Shown here: positions 11,294 through 19,323 of the stretch, in pieces
How the letters are laid out: each line of letters starts with the position of its first letter
Position numbering within the stretch: position 1 is the stretch's first letter
Origin: Roseomonas acroporae
Lineage (GTDB): Bacteria > Pseudomonadota > Alphaproteobacteria > Acetobacterales > Acetobacteraceae
Length of the DNA stretch: 44,346 nt
Direction: 5' to 3'
NCBI RefSeq assembly: GCF_023223525.1
Contig: NZ_JALPRX010000017.1
Location: 1-44,346 of the forward strand
Translations under genes and position numbers: made by a program
Notes under the pieces: model-generated
Database searches by the model: none
Seen by the model: the letters and a program-made list of their open reading frames with translations, nothing else
Told to the model about the DNA's origin: nothing

Positions 11294-12193
11294 TCATACC
11301 TTGCCGCGCAACCCATGGGCTGTGACAGCCAAGCGATCCGCAATCCCTCGCCGCGCGATGCCGGTAGCAACACGACCTGCGGCTACCCGCCGCAGTCGCG
11401 CGAGGTCCCGCCTTGCCAATACCCCGGGCAGCGCCGCGGCGATAGCGAATCGAGGAATGCCCGCCGCGCGCCCCTGGTCGAGCCAGCCTCCGCCCAGCGC
11501 GGCGAGGTCGCGGATGGTCGCCGCCACGGGGGCGGCATGCGGATCCCGCAGCACCGCCTCCGTCGTGGTGCCGTGCTCCGCCAGCGCGTCGGCGGGCAGC
11601 AGGCAGCGCCCCTGCCCGGCCAGCGCCGCGACGCTGCGCAGCACGCCCGCCAGGCCGTAAGCGGCGCCCAGCGCCTGCAGGCCCGCCAGGGCGCCCCCGG
11701 ACGCGCCGAGCAGCCGCCCGGACGCCACGGCCAGCCCGCCGGAGGTGCCACGCAGATAGGCGGCGAAAGCCTCGCGCGACGGGATCGCCTCGTCCGCCTC
11801 GGCCTCGCGCGCGTCGATCATCGCGTCGAGATCGGCGGCATCCAGGGTTCCGTCGCGGATCCAGCCGCCGACCGGTCCCGCCACCTCGTGCCGCCGGCCG
11901 CCGCCCGCCGCCGCCTCCGCCACCGCGTCCCGCCACCACTGCAGGCGGATCAGCGCCAGCATCGGGTTGCTCGCCACCTCCCGCGCCCGCGCCAGCTCGT
12001 GGTTGAAGGCGATCAGGCCGAACAGCGGCTCGCGCTTCGCGGGCGGCGCGAACAGGGCGCAGAGGAAGCGGTCCGGATCGGCCCGGCGCGCCGCCTCGCC
12101 GAGCGGCGACAGGGAGGGGGGAGACAGGGAGGGGGGATTGCGGCCGGTCGGGACGGCACCCGGCGACGCGGAAGATTCGGGACGTTCGGCCAT
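11294..12193 (-). CDS. Squalene/phytoene synthase-like protein, probably non-catalytic
   Basis: The start MAERPESS at 12193 gives 299 residues; the frame is open to 12310, but the extra part is Arg/Ala-rich. The fold signature is clear: FLCALFAPPAKREPLFGLIAFNHELARAREVASNPMLALIRLQWWRDAV matches the N-terminal half of the squalene/phytoene synthase superfamily. DAMIDAREAEAD sits where the first Asp-rich prenyl-diphosphate motif belongs. The second motif (NxxRDxxED) is replaced by GVLRSVAALAGQGRCLLP, with no aspartates. That pattern matches the NDUFAF6 branch, a complex I assembly factor, rather than HpnC/HpnD or CrtB. No other carotenoid or hopanoid gene is nearby. A function in respiratory complex assembly is inference. 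A 15-bp duplication near 12109-12140 encodes PPSLSPPSLSP. Confidence 0.85.
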   Translation of the reverse strand: MAERPESSASPGAVPTGRNPPSLSPPSLSPLGEAARRADPDRFLCALFAPPAKREPLFGLIAFNHELARAREVASNPMLALIRLQWWRDAVAEAAAGGGRRHEVAGPVGGWIRDGTLDAADLDAMIDAREAEADEAIPSREAFAAYLRGTSGGLAVASGRLLGASGGALAGLQALGAAYGLAGVLRSVAALAGQGRCLLPADALAEHGTTTEAVLRDPHAAPVAATIRDLAALGGGWLDQGRAAGIPRFAIAAALPGVLARRDLARLRRVAAGRVATGIARRGIADRLAVTAHGLRGKV

Positions 12194-12316
12194 GCCGCGC
12201 GTTACTGTCGCGGATGCCGGCCGCGCAAGCGCCCATGCCGGCGCCCTCGGGCCGATCGCCGCGCGCCATCGCCGATGCGGGTCGGGTGAAGCCGGCGTTG
12301 CAACCGGCACGCTTGC

Positions 12317-12347
12317 TTGACCTGTCCCGGCACGCCGCCTAGGTCAA
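12317..12347 (+). promoter_or_regulatory. Candidate sodB promoter with overlapping dyad
   Basis: TTGACC at 12317-12322 and TAGGTC at 12340-12345 are 17 bases apart, a plausible sigma-70-type pair about 75 bases before sodB. The same bases form the inverted repeat TTGACCT-N17-AGGTCAA, which could be an operator. The -10 match is weak. Confidence 0.4.
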
Positions 12348-12418
12348 TCGCGGCTTCCGGAAGGGTCCGGTGGCCGCTGCCCGACTCCGATCCTCCAGCC
12401 CCCGGGAGAGAAGCCACC

Positions 12419-13054
12419 ATGGCTTTCAGCCTGCCGCCGCTTCCCTACGACACCTCCGCCCTCGCCGCCTCCGGCATGTGCCAGGAGACGCTGGAACTGC
12501 ACCACGGCAAGCACCACCAGGCCTACGTCACCGCGCTGAACGGCTTCGTCGAGAGCAAGGGCCTCGCCGGCAAGTCGCTCGAGGAGATCGTCAAGGGGTC
12601 CTACGGCAAGGACGACGCCGCGCCGGTCTTCAACAACGCCGGACAGCACTGGAACCACATCCTGTTCTGGCAGGTGATGAAGCCCGGCGGCGGCGGCGAC
12701 AGCCTGCCGGGCAAGATCGGCCCCAAGATCGAGCAGGACTTCGGCTCGCTCGCGCAGTTCAAGGAGCAGTTCAAGGCGGCCGGCATCGGCCAGTTCGGCT
12801 CCGGCTGGGCCTGGCTGATCCTCGACCCGGCCGGCAAGCTCAAGATCACCAAGACCCCGAACGGCTCCAACCCGCTCGCGACCGGCGAGGGCACGCCGCT
12901 GCTCGGCGTGGACGTGTGGGAGCACTCCTACTACGTCGACTTCCGCAACCGCCGCCCCGACTACCTCCAGAACTTCATGGACAAGCTGATCAACTGGGAG
13001 GTCGTCGAGGGCTTCCTGCAGAACGGCGGCATGAAGTCCGGCCAGTCGGCCTGA
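12419..13054 (+). CDS. sodB: Superoxide dismutase, iron type
   Basis: This enzyme converts superoxide to oxygen and hydrogen peroxide. The 211-residue protein starts MAFSLPPLPYDTSALAASGM. The four metal ligands are in place: His28 (LELHHGKHH), His80 (QHWNHILFW), and Asp165 and His169 (DVWEHSYYVDFRNRRPDY). Gln76 in FNNAGQHWNH occupies the second-sphere position typical of Fe-SOD, whereas Mn-SOD usually has Gly there, so iron is the likely metal. No signal peptide is present, so it is cytoplasmic. It diverges from the phytoene-synthase-like gene and ends in front of a strong bidirectional hairpin. Confidence 0.96.
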   Translation: MAFSLPPLPYDTSALAASGMCQETLELHHGKHHQAYVTALNGFVESKGLAGKSLEEIVKGSYGKDDAAPVFNNAGQHWNHILFWQVMKPGGGGDSLPGKIGPKIEQDFGSLAQFKEQFKAAGIGQFGSGWAWLILDPAGKLKITKTPNGSNPLATGEGTPLLGVDVWEHSYYVDFRNRRPDYLQNFMDKLINWEVVEGFLQNGGMKSGQSA

Positions 13055-13166
13055 ACCCGACCGGCCCCGGGACCGCCCCCGGCGCGGCGACGCGGCGCCC
13101 GGGGTGCGGTGTCCGGGGTGCGACGCCTGGGGTGCGGCGCCTGGGGCGCGGCCCGCCGGAACGGAA

Positions 13167-13201
13167 ACGGCCCGGCGCGGAGACCATCCGCGCCGGGCCG
13201 T
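13167..13201. terminator. Bidirectional terminator between sodB and yajC
   Basis: A perfect 15-bp stem, ACGGCCCGGCGCGGA / TCCGCGCCGGGCCGT, has a 5-base loop. It is placed between the convergent sodB (ends 13054) and yajC (ends 13222). On the minus strand the hairpin is followed by TTCCGTTCC, so the fit is better for yajC. Confidence 0.75.
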
Positions 13202-13221
13202 CGCGTTCCTGACGCCGCGGA

Positions 13222-13587
13222 TCAGCTCTTCGAGACGTCGATCGTCGGCTTCGTGGAATCGTTCGCCGGCATCGGCTTCAGCACGTCGCTGATGGTGCCG
13301 CGCAGGACCGAGACGCGCACGTTCGGCGCGATGTCCACCTCGACCTCGTCGGCGCCTTCCTTCACGCGCGCCACCGTGCCGATGATGCCGCCCGCCGTGA
13401 TCACGCGGTCGCCGCGCTTGATCTGGGCGAGCAGCGCGCGGTGCTGCTTGGCGCGCTGCTGCTGGGGGCGGATCAGCAGGAAGTAGAACACGCCGAAGAT
13501 CAGGACCAGCGGCAGGAACTGCGCCAGCATCCCGGTGGCGGTGGCGGCGCCGTCCTGCGCCCAGGCGGGAGAGATGAGGGAGAACAT
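13222..13587 (-). CDS. yajC: Preprotein translocase subunit YajC
   Basis: YajC is the small inner-membrane partner of SecDF in the Sec translocon holo-complex. From MFSLISPAWAQ at 13587 the protein is 121 residues, the usual size. It has one membrane helix (LAQFLPLVLIFGVFYFLLI) followed by the diagnostic RPQQQRAKQHRALLAQIKRGDRVITAGGIIGTV. The long upstream extension of the frame is Arg/Pro-rich noise. SecD/SecF, its usual neighbours, are not in the window. The DUF815 ATPase beside yajC is, to my knowledge, a frequent alphaproteobacterial arrangement. Confidence 0.95.
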   Translation of the reverse strand: MFSLISPAWAQDGAATATGMLAQFLPLVLIFGVFYFLLIRPQQQRAKQHRALLAQIKRGDRVITAGGIIGTVARVKEGADEVEVDIAPNVRVSVLRGTISDVLKPMPANDSTKPTIDVSKS

Positions 13588-13933
13588 CGGGGTCCGGCTC
13601 CGTGGACTGGGCCCGGCCTTGGGCCGGGCGGCGTTGTGGCCACGCCGCCAGCGCCGGCCGGACGGAAGGTCCGCCCGCGCGGCGCCGCGCGCGTGGTGGG
13701 ACCGGGACGGCCCGGCGCGGCCCGGCACCGAGGTGGCGGCCCGGAAACGCCCCGGCTGACCGTCCCGGCTTCCCGCCGGCGGCCCGGGACGGGTCCCCGG
13801 GCGCCCGGGACGGGCGCCGGCGGCCGCCGCGGGCTGCGACTTGCGGGAGAAGGGCGGCGCACCCTAGCTTCCCGCCCCCCAGCGTCAATACCACGCGTCG
13901 CTGCCAACCACCGCTGCCCGGAACCGCCGTCCG
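13588..13933. promoter_or_regulatory. Divergent yajC / DUF815 intergenic region
   Basis: A 346-base gap contains promoters for both flanking genes by position, but I see no confident hexamers. A GC-rich dyad around GTCCCCGGGCGCCCGGGAC lies at 13793-13811. Otherwise nothing stands out. Confidence 0.35.
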
Positions 13934-14794
13934 ATGGATCACGCCTTGCTGCCGGCCCTCACCCGCATCGCGGAGGCGCTGGACCGCCTCAGCCCGCCGG
14001 CGGCCGCCTCGCCCTCGCTGAAGGGCGCCGACGCCTTCGTCTGGCATCCCTCGCCGCGCCCGCGCCTGCAGCCCGTGCGGCGCGTCGCGGCGGTGGGGAT
14101 CGGGCTGCTGCAGGGCATCGACCGGCAGAAGGACATCCTGGTCGAGAACACGCTGCGCTTCGCGCGCGGCCTGCCGGCCAACAACGTGATGCTCTGGGGC
14201 GCGCGCGGCATGGGCAAGTCCTCGCTGGTCAAGGCGGCGCACGCCGCCGCCAACCAGGCGGTCCCGGGCAGCCTCGCCCTGATCGAGATCCACCGCGAGG
14301 ACATCCGCACCCTGCCCGACCTGCTCAACATCCTGCGCGAGCAGCCGCGCCGCGCCCTGGTGTTCTGCGACGACCTCTCCTTCGAGAAGGACGACGCCGA
14401 CTACAAGGCGCTGAAGTCGGTGCTGGACGGCGGCATCGAGGGCCGGCCCGCCAACGTGCTGTTCTACGCCACCTCCAACCGCCGCCACCTGATGGCGCGC
14501 GACATGATCGAGAACGAGCGCAGCACCGCGATCAGCCCGGGCGAGGCGGTGGAGGAGAAGGTCTCGCTCAGCGACCGCTTCGGCCTCTGGATCGGCTTCC
14601 ACAACTGCGACGGCCCGACCTACCACGCCATGGTGGCGGGCTACGTCGCGGCGCTCGGCATCGCGGTCGACCCCGAGACGCTGCGGCGCGAGGCGAACGA
14701 GTGGCAGGTGACCCGCGGCAGCCGCTCCGGCCGCGTCGCCTGGCAGTTCGTCACCGACCTCGCCGGCCGCCACGGGGTGGCGCTGCCGGGCTGA
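13934..14794 (+). CDS. DUF815-family AAA+ ATP-binding protein
   Basis: A 286-residue P-loop ATPase of the DUF815 family, whose substrate is not established. Walker A is GARGMGKSS near residue 90 and Walker B is ALVFCDDLSF near residue 150. The family-typical LKSVLDGGIEGRPANVLFYATSNRRHLMAR follows, where the TSNRR segment includes sensor 1. EEKVSLSDRFGLWIGFH is the downstream conserved block. There is no membrane segment. The start MDHALLPAL lies just before the first family-like helix. The stop is five bases before the next gene, so both are probably one transcript. Confidence 0.92.
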   Translation: MDHALLPALTRIAEALDRLSPPAAASPSLKGADAFVWHPSPRPRLQPVRRVAAVGIGLLQGIDRQKDILVENTLRFARGLPANNVMLWGARGMGKSSLVKAAHAAANQAVPGSLALIEIHREDIRTLPDLLNILREQPRRALVFCDDLSFEKDDADYKALKSVLDGGIEGRPANVLFYATSNRRHLMARDMIENERSTAISPGEAVEEKVSLSDRFGLWIGFHNCDGPTYHAMVAGYVAALGIAVDPETLRREANEWQVTRGSRSGRVAWQFVTDLAGRHGVALPG

Positions 14795-14799
14795 GCCCG

Positions 14800-15858
14800 A
14801 TGCCCGCCCCGGCAGCGCCGGACGCCCCCGGCCCGGCCACGCCGCTCCTCGACGCGCTGGCGGCGCGCCTCGGCCACCGTCCCGGCGCGCAACGCCGGGA
14901 CGGGCGTTTCCTCAACCCCGACGGGACGCCCGCCGGGCGCTCGCTGGCCGAGGTCTGGCGCCTGATGCGCGAGGGCGGCGGCACGCCCTGGCCGGAACGG
15001 GTGGAGGATCCGCCCTTCCCGCCGCCGCCCGCCACGGTGCCGCCCGGCCATGCCGCCGTCACCTTCATCGGCCACGTCACCTTCCTGATCCGGCTGCCGG
15101 ACGGCTTCACCTGCCTGACCGACCCGATGTTCAGCGAGCGGGCGAGCCCCTTCCGCCGCCACGGCCCCCGCCGGCACCGCGCCCCCGGCCTCGCCCTGGA
15201 GGCCCTGCCGCGGATCGACGCGGTGCTGCTCAGCCACAACCACTACGACCACATGGACCTGCCGAGCCTGCGCCGGCTGCACGCCCGCGACCGGCCGCTG
15301 CTGGTCACGGGCCTCGGCAACGGCGCCTACCTCGCGCGCAAGGGCGTCCCGGGGGCGGTGGAACTGGACTGGTGGCGCTCGGCGCCGCTGCCGGGCGGGC
15401 ACGTCGCCACCTACCTGCCGATGCGCCACGCCTCGGCGCGCGGCCTGGGCGACCGCAACCGCATGCTCTGGGGCGGCTTCGCGCTGAGCACCGCCGGGGG
15501 CGGCCGCCTGCTCTTCACCGGGGACACCGCCCACGGCGCCCATCTCGCCGAGATCGGCGAGGCGCTCGGCCCGTTCGGCCTGGCCCTGCTGCCGATCGGC
15601 GCCTACGAGCCGCGCTGGTTCATGGACGCGGTGCACGTGGACCCCGAGGAGTCGGTCGCCGCCTTCCAGGCCGTGCGGGCACGGACGGCGCTCGCCATGC
15701 ATTTCGGCACCTTCCGCCTGACGCGCGAGCCGATCGACGAACCGGCCCGGCGACTCGCGGCGGCGAGGCAGGCGGCCGGCCTGCCGGAGGCGGCATTCCT
15801 CGTGCCGGGCGTGGGGCAGACCGTGATCCGCGACCTCGCGGCCGGGGAGCCCGCGTGA
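14800..15858 (+). CDS. NAPE-PLD-like metallo-beta-lactamase-fold hydrolase
   Basis: A 352-residue MBL-fold protein whose metal site is complete: SHNHYDHMD (HxHxDH, near residue 150), a later His in LPMRHASARG, FTGDTAHGAH (the bridging Asp), and the terminal His in LAMHFGTFRL. These, together with TFIGHVTFLI and TDPMFSERASPF, point to the NAPE-hydrolysing phospholipase D/UlaG-like branch. The bacterial substrate is unknown. The N-terminal 60 residues are Pro/Ala-rich. There is no signal peptide. It follows the DUF815 gene by five bases; a shared role is not evident from sequence. Confidence 0.9.
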   Translation: MPAPAAPDAPGPATPLLDALAARLGHRPGAQRRDGRFLNPDGTPAGRSLAEVWRLMREGGGTPWPERVEDPPFPPPPATVPPGHAAVTFIGHVTFLIRLPDGFTCLTDPMFSERASPFRRHGPRRHRAPGLALEALPRIDAVLLSHNHYDHMDLPSLRRLHARDRPLLVTGLGNGAYLARKGVPGAVELDWWRSAPLPGGHVATYLPMRHASARGLGDRNRMLWGGFALSTAGGGRLLFTGDTAHGAHLAEIGEALGPFGLALLPIGAYEPRWFMDAVHVDPEESVAAFQAVRARTALAMHFGTFRLTREPIDEPARRLAAARQAAGLPEAAFLVPGVGQTVIRDLAAGEPA

Positions 15859-16000
15859 CGCGCCGGCGGGCCGGTGCCGGCCCCGCGCGCGGCAGGTGAC
15901 GTCATCGTGATCGGGTTCGGCGTTGCCAGCCGCCGCTCCCGGAATCCTATAAGATTTCATCATACCGTGTGCGTGAGCGCAGGCGGCAGCAGGAGGTCCC

Positions 16001-16855
16001 GTGTCCGGATCCGTCGATCAGCTCAACCAGATCCTCCAGCAGGTCCAGGAGATCTCCCTCCAGATCCAGCAGCTGCTCAGCATCGAGCCGGTCGACGAGG
16101 CCGCCGTGGCCGAGTTGCAGCGGCAGGCGCAGACGCTGCTCCAGGAAGCCTCGCAGATCGTGTCCACCCTCTGCTTCCTGCACGGCACGCGCATCCTCAC
16201 CACGCGCGGCGAGGTGGCGGTCGAATCGCTGCGGATCGGCGACGAGGTGGTCACCCCCGGCGGCCCGGCCGCCACCATGCCCATCCGCTGGATCGGCCGG
16301 CAGCATCGCGACGGTCTCCAGGCGCTCTGCATGCAGCCGGTGCGAATCCGCGCCGGGGCCCTCGGCGAGGGGATGCCGCACCGCGACCTGCTGGTCTCCG
16401 CCGACCACTGCCTGCATCTCGACGGCCATCTCGTGCCGGCGAAGCTGCTGGTGAACGGCGTCACTATCCTGGCCGAGGCCGGCCACGCGACGGTGGACTA
16501 CGTGAACATCGAGCTCGACCGCCATGCCGTCGTGCTGGCGGAGGGCGCCGAGACCGAGAGCTATCTCGACTGCGGCAACCGCGCCCGCTTCGACAATGCC
16601 GGCGAGCCCTGCGAATGGCTCGACCGGCGCGGCCCGCGCGACTGGAACGCCTGGAACGACGGCACCGCCTTCGCGCCGCCGCTCTGGGACGGGCCGAGGC
16701 TCGACGCGCTGCGCGCCCGGCTCCTGGCGCGCGCCCTGTCCGACGGCCGCGCCCCGGCCGCCCGCCCGGCATCCGCCATGCCGCCCTTCCCCGCGCCGGT
16801 CGCCCCCTTCCCGGCCATCGGCGGCGCCCCGGCCGGGAACGCCATCGCCGCCTGA
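16001..16855 (+). CDS. Stand-alone Hint-domain protein
   Basis: A 284-residue protein with a GTG start placed by a strong AGGAGG four bases upstream. Residues 1 to about 55 form a Gln/Leu-rich amphipathic helix (LNQILQQVQEISLQIQQLL), probably a coiled coil. A Hint_2-type (hedgehog/intein) domain follows. Its presumed catalytic Cys58 sits in CFLHGTRILTTRGEVAVESLRIGDEVVTP, with an SADHCLHLDGHLVP block and VNIELDRHAVVLAEG further on. The final 50 residues are Pro/Ala-rich. Hint domains can cleave or splice peptide bonds at the N-terminal Cys, so the helix could be released, but no RTX repeats, toxin or partner gene is attached. Function is unknown. Confidence 0.88.
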   Translation: MSGSVDQLNQILQQVQEISLQIQQLLSIEPVDEAAVAELQRQAQTLLQEASQIVSTLCFLHGTRILTTRGEVAVESLRIGDEVVTPGGPAATMPIRWIGRQHRDGLQALCMQPVRIRAGALGEGMPHRDLLVSADHCLHLDGHLVPAKLLVNGVTILAEAGHATVDYVNIELDRHAVVLAEGAETESYLDCGNRARFDNAGEPCEWLDRRGPRDWNAWNDGTAFAPPLWDGPRLDALRARLLARALSDGRAPAARPASAMPPFPAPVAPFPAIGGAPAGNAIAA

Positions 16856-17208
16856 TCCCCGCGGCGGCGTTCGCCGCCCCGTCCGGAGCGCCGCCCCGGA
16901 CCCCGCGCCGGGAACCGTGGGCGCGGCCCGTCGGGACCCTGCCGCGCCCGGCGGCGGGCCGGACGATCCCGCCATCCGCGTGAGGCCGGCCCGGCGCACG
17001 GGCGTGTCGGGCCGGGCCTGCCTTCCCGCCGCCGGGCGGCGGAGCGCGACCTCCGGCCACCCGGCCCGTGCCCGATCCGGCCGCATGCGCCGCCCCCGGC
17101 CCCTTCCCTCCGCGGGCGGGCGAGGCGGCGCACCCATCCTCTCCCGGCACGACAGCCCGGCGCCGCCCCCCCTTGGAGCCTGCCTCCCGCCAGGGCATAT
17201 CCGCCGGC
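16856..17208. repeat. Gene-free region with REP-like hairpins
   Basis: A 353-base stretch between the Hint gene and dapF. GGCGGCG-tt-CGCCGCC (16863-16878) followed by GTCCGG ... CCGGAC (16881-16901) forms a double hairpin. The core GGCGTTCGCCGCCCCGTCCGG parallels the element after uvrA, and it may also terminate the Hint transcript. The rest is GC-rich with no supportable gene; the dapF frame is open back to 17068 but not protein-like. Confidence 0.45.
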
Positions 17209-18051
17209 ATGACGCCTTTCGTGAAGATGCACGGCCTGGGCAACGACTTCGTCATCATGGACGGTCGTCGCTCGCCGCTCGGCATCACCCCGGCCCGCGC
17301 CGCCGCCATCGCCGACCGCCGGCACGGCGTCGGCTGCGACCAGCTGATCGTGCTGGAGCCGGCCGCCGACGGGACGCCCGGCGAGCCGGGGGCCTTCATG
17401 CGCATCCTGAACCCGGACGGCTCCGAGGCCGGCGCCTGCGGCAACGCCACGCGCTGCGTCGCCCACCTGCTGTTCGGGGAGGCGGGCGCCGACCGCGCCA
17501 CGATCCGCACCGTCTCCGGCCTGCTGCCGGCGACGCGCGGCGCCGACGGCCGCATCACCGTGGACATGGGCCCGCCCCGGCTCGACTGGCAGTCGGTGCC
17601 GCTGGCCTTCCCCGCCGACACGCTGCACCTGCCCCTCTCCCGCGGTCCGGTCGCCGACCCCGCCGCCTGCTCGATGGGCAACCCGCACGCCACCTTCTTC
17701 GTGCCGGCGCTCGACGCGCTGCCGCTCGCGGCGATCGGCCCGTCGCTGGAGCACGACCCGATCTTCCCCGAGCGCGCCAACATCGGCTTCGTCCAGGCGA
17801 TCGCCCCCGACCATCTGCGCCTTGCCGTCTGGGAGCGCGGCGCCGGGCTGACGCTCGCCTGCGGCTCCGGTGCCTGCGCGGCGCTGGTGAACGCGCATCG
17901 CCGCGGCCTCGCCGCGCGGCGCGCCACGGTGGCGCTGCCCGGCGGCGAGCTGGTGATCGAGTGGCGCGAGACCGATGGCCACGTGCTGATGACCGGCCCC
18001 GTCGCCACGGCCTTCACCGGCGCGCTCGACCTCGACGGCTACCCGGCATGA
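17209..18051 (+). CDS. dapF: Diaminopimelate epimerase
   Basis: DapF interconverts LL- and meso-diaminopimelate for lysine and peptidoglycan synthesis. The 280-residue protein starts [20 protein letters not shown], the standard N-terminus. The two catalytic cysteines are in [17 protein letters not shown] and [12 protein letters not shown], the family's duplicated halves. [11 protein letters not shown], the substrate-contact motif, is also intact. The upstream in-frame extension was discarded. The stop overlaps the mtaB start (ATGA), making the first joint of a dapF-mtaB-ftsY operon. Confidence 0.97.
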   Translation: MTPFVKMHGLGNDFVIMDGRRSPLGITPARAAAIADRRHGVGCDQLIVLEPAADGTPGEPGAFMRILNPDGSEAGACGNATRCVAHLLFGEAGADRATIRTVSGLLPATRGADGRITVDMGPPRLDWQSVPLAFPADTLHLPLSRGPVADPAACSMGNPHATFFVPALDALPLAAIGPSLEHDPIFPERANIGFVQAIAPDHLRLAVWERGAGLTLACGSGACAALVNAHRRGLAARRATVALPGGELVIEWRETDGHVLMTGPVATAFTGALDLDGYPA

Positions 18052-19322
18052 GCGAGTCCGCCCCCGCCGCTCCCCCGGCTCCGGTCGAGGTGCTGACCTT
18101 CGGCTGCCGCCTCAACACCTACGAGTCGGAGGCGATGCGCGACCTCGCCACCCGCGCCGGCCAGCCCGCCGGCACGGTGGTGGTGAACACCTGCGCCGTC
18201 ACCGCCGAGGCGGAGCGCCAGGCGCGCCAGGCCATCCGCCGCGCCCACCGCGACAACCCGCAGGCGCGCATCCTCGTCACCGGCTGCGCCGCGCAGATCG
18301 CGCCGGAGCGCTGGGCCGCCCTGCCCGGCGTCGCCCGCGTGATCGGCAACGCCGAGAAGCTGAAGCCGGAATCCTGGACCCCCGGCGCCGCCCCGGCCCC
18401 CGTCTCCGACATCATGGCGGCGCGCGAGACGGCGGCGCACCTCGTCACCGAGTTCGCCGGCCGCGCCCGCGCCTTCGTGCAGGTGCAGCAGGGCTGCGAC
18501 CACCGCTGCACCTTCTGCGTCATCCCCTACGGCCGCGGCCCCTCGCGCTCCGTCCCCATCGGCGCCGTGGTGGAGCAGACCCGCGCCCTGGTCGCCGCCG
18601 GGTACAACGAGGTGGTGCTGACCGGCGTCGACATCACCAGCTACGGGCCGGACCTGCCGGGGCGACCGGGCCTCGGCCAGCTCTGCCGCCGCCTGCTGGC
18701 GCTGGTACCGGAGCTGCCGCGCCTGCGACTCTCCTCGCTCGACGTGGTGGAGATGGACGAGGACCTCTGGCGCCTGGTCGCCGAGGAGCCGCGCCTGATG
18801 CCGCACCTGCACCTCTCGCTCCAGCATGGCGCCGACCTGATCCTCAAGCGCATGAAGCGCCGCCACCTGCGCGCCGACGCGCTCGCCTGCGTCCGCCGCG
18901 CCCGCGCGCTGCGCCCGGAGATCGCCTTCGGCGCCGACTTCATCGCCGGCTTCCCGACCGAGACGGAAGCGCATTTCGCCGAGACCCTGTCGCTGGTCGA
19001 GGAGGCGGGGCTGAGCTTCCTGCACGTCTTCCCCTACTCCGAGCGCCCCGGCACCCCGGCCGCCCGCATGCCCGCCCTGCCCGTCGCCGTGCGGCGCGAG
19101 CGCGCGTCGCGGCTGCGCGCGGCCGGGCAGGAAGCGGCGCGCCGGCTCTACGAGGGGCGCGTCGGCCGCGAGGAGACCGTGCTGCTGGAGCGCGAGGATC
19201 GCGGCCATACCGAGCAGTTCGTGCCGCTTCGCCTCGTGCGCGGCGCGGCGCGCCCCGGCGAGCTGCGCCGGCTGCGCGTGCTCGGCGTGGAGAACGAGGG
19301 CTTGCTGGCGGAGGCCGCGTGA
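18048..19322 (+). CDS. mtaB: tRNA t6A37 methylthiotransferase MtaB
   Basis: MtaB is a radical-SAM enzyme that converts t6A37 of tRNA to ms2t6A. The 424-residue protein has an N-terminal MTTase domain with cluster cysteines in [22 protein letters not shown] and VTGCAAQ. The radical-SAM motif is [15 protein letters not shown] (CxxxCxxC). [18 protein letters not shown] and [12 protein letters not shown] follow, then a short C-terminal TRAM-like region. MtaB is favoured over MiaB by the N-terminal motif and by coupling to dapF and ftsY, a common alphaproteobacterial order. It overlaps dapF by four bases and ends one base before ftsY. Confidence 0.95.
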   Translation: MSESAPAAPPAPVEVLTFGCRLNTYESEAMRDLATRAGQPAGTVVVNTCAVTAEAERQARQAIRRAHRDNPQARILVTGCAAQIAPERWAALPGVARVIGNAEKLKPESWTPGAAPAPVSDIMAARETAAHLVTEFAGRARAFVQVQQGCDHRCTFCVIPYGRGPSRSVPIGAVVEQTRALVAAGYNEVVLTGVDITSYGPDLPGRPGLGQLCRRLLALVPELPRLRLSSLDVVEMDEDLWRLVAEEPRLMPHLHLSLQHGADLILKRMKRRHLRADALACVRRARALRPEIAFGADFIAGFPTETEAHFAETLSLVEEAGLSFLHVFPYSERPGTPAARMPALPVAVRRERASRLRAAGQEAARRLYEGRVGREETVLLEREDRGHTEQFVPLRLVRGAARPGELRRLRVLGVENEGLLAEAA

Positions 19323-19323
19323 C

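Noticed and set aside
11294-12193. hpnC/hpnD or crtB assignment
   Set aside because: The second Asp-rich catalytic motif is missing and no hopanoid or carotenoid genes are nearby.
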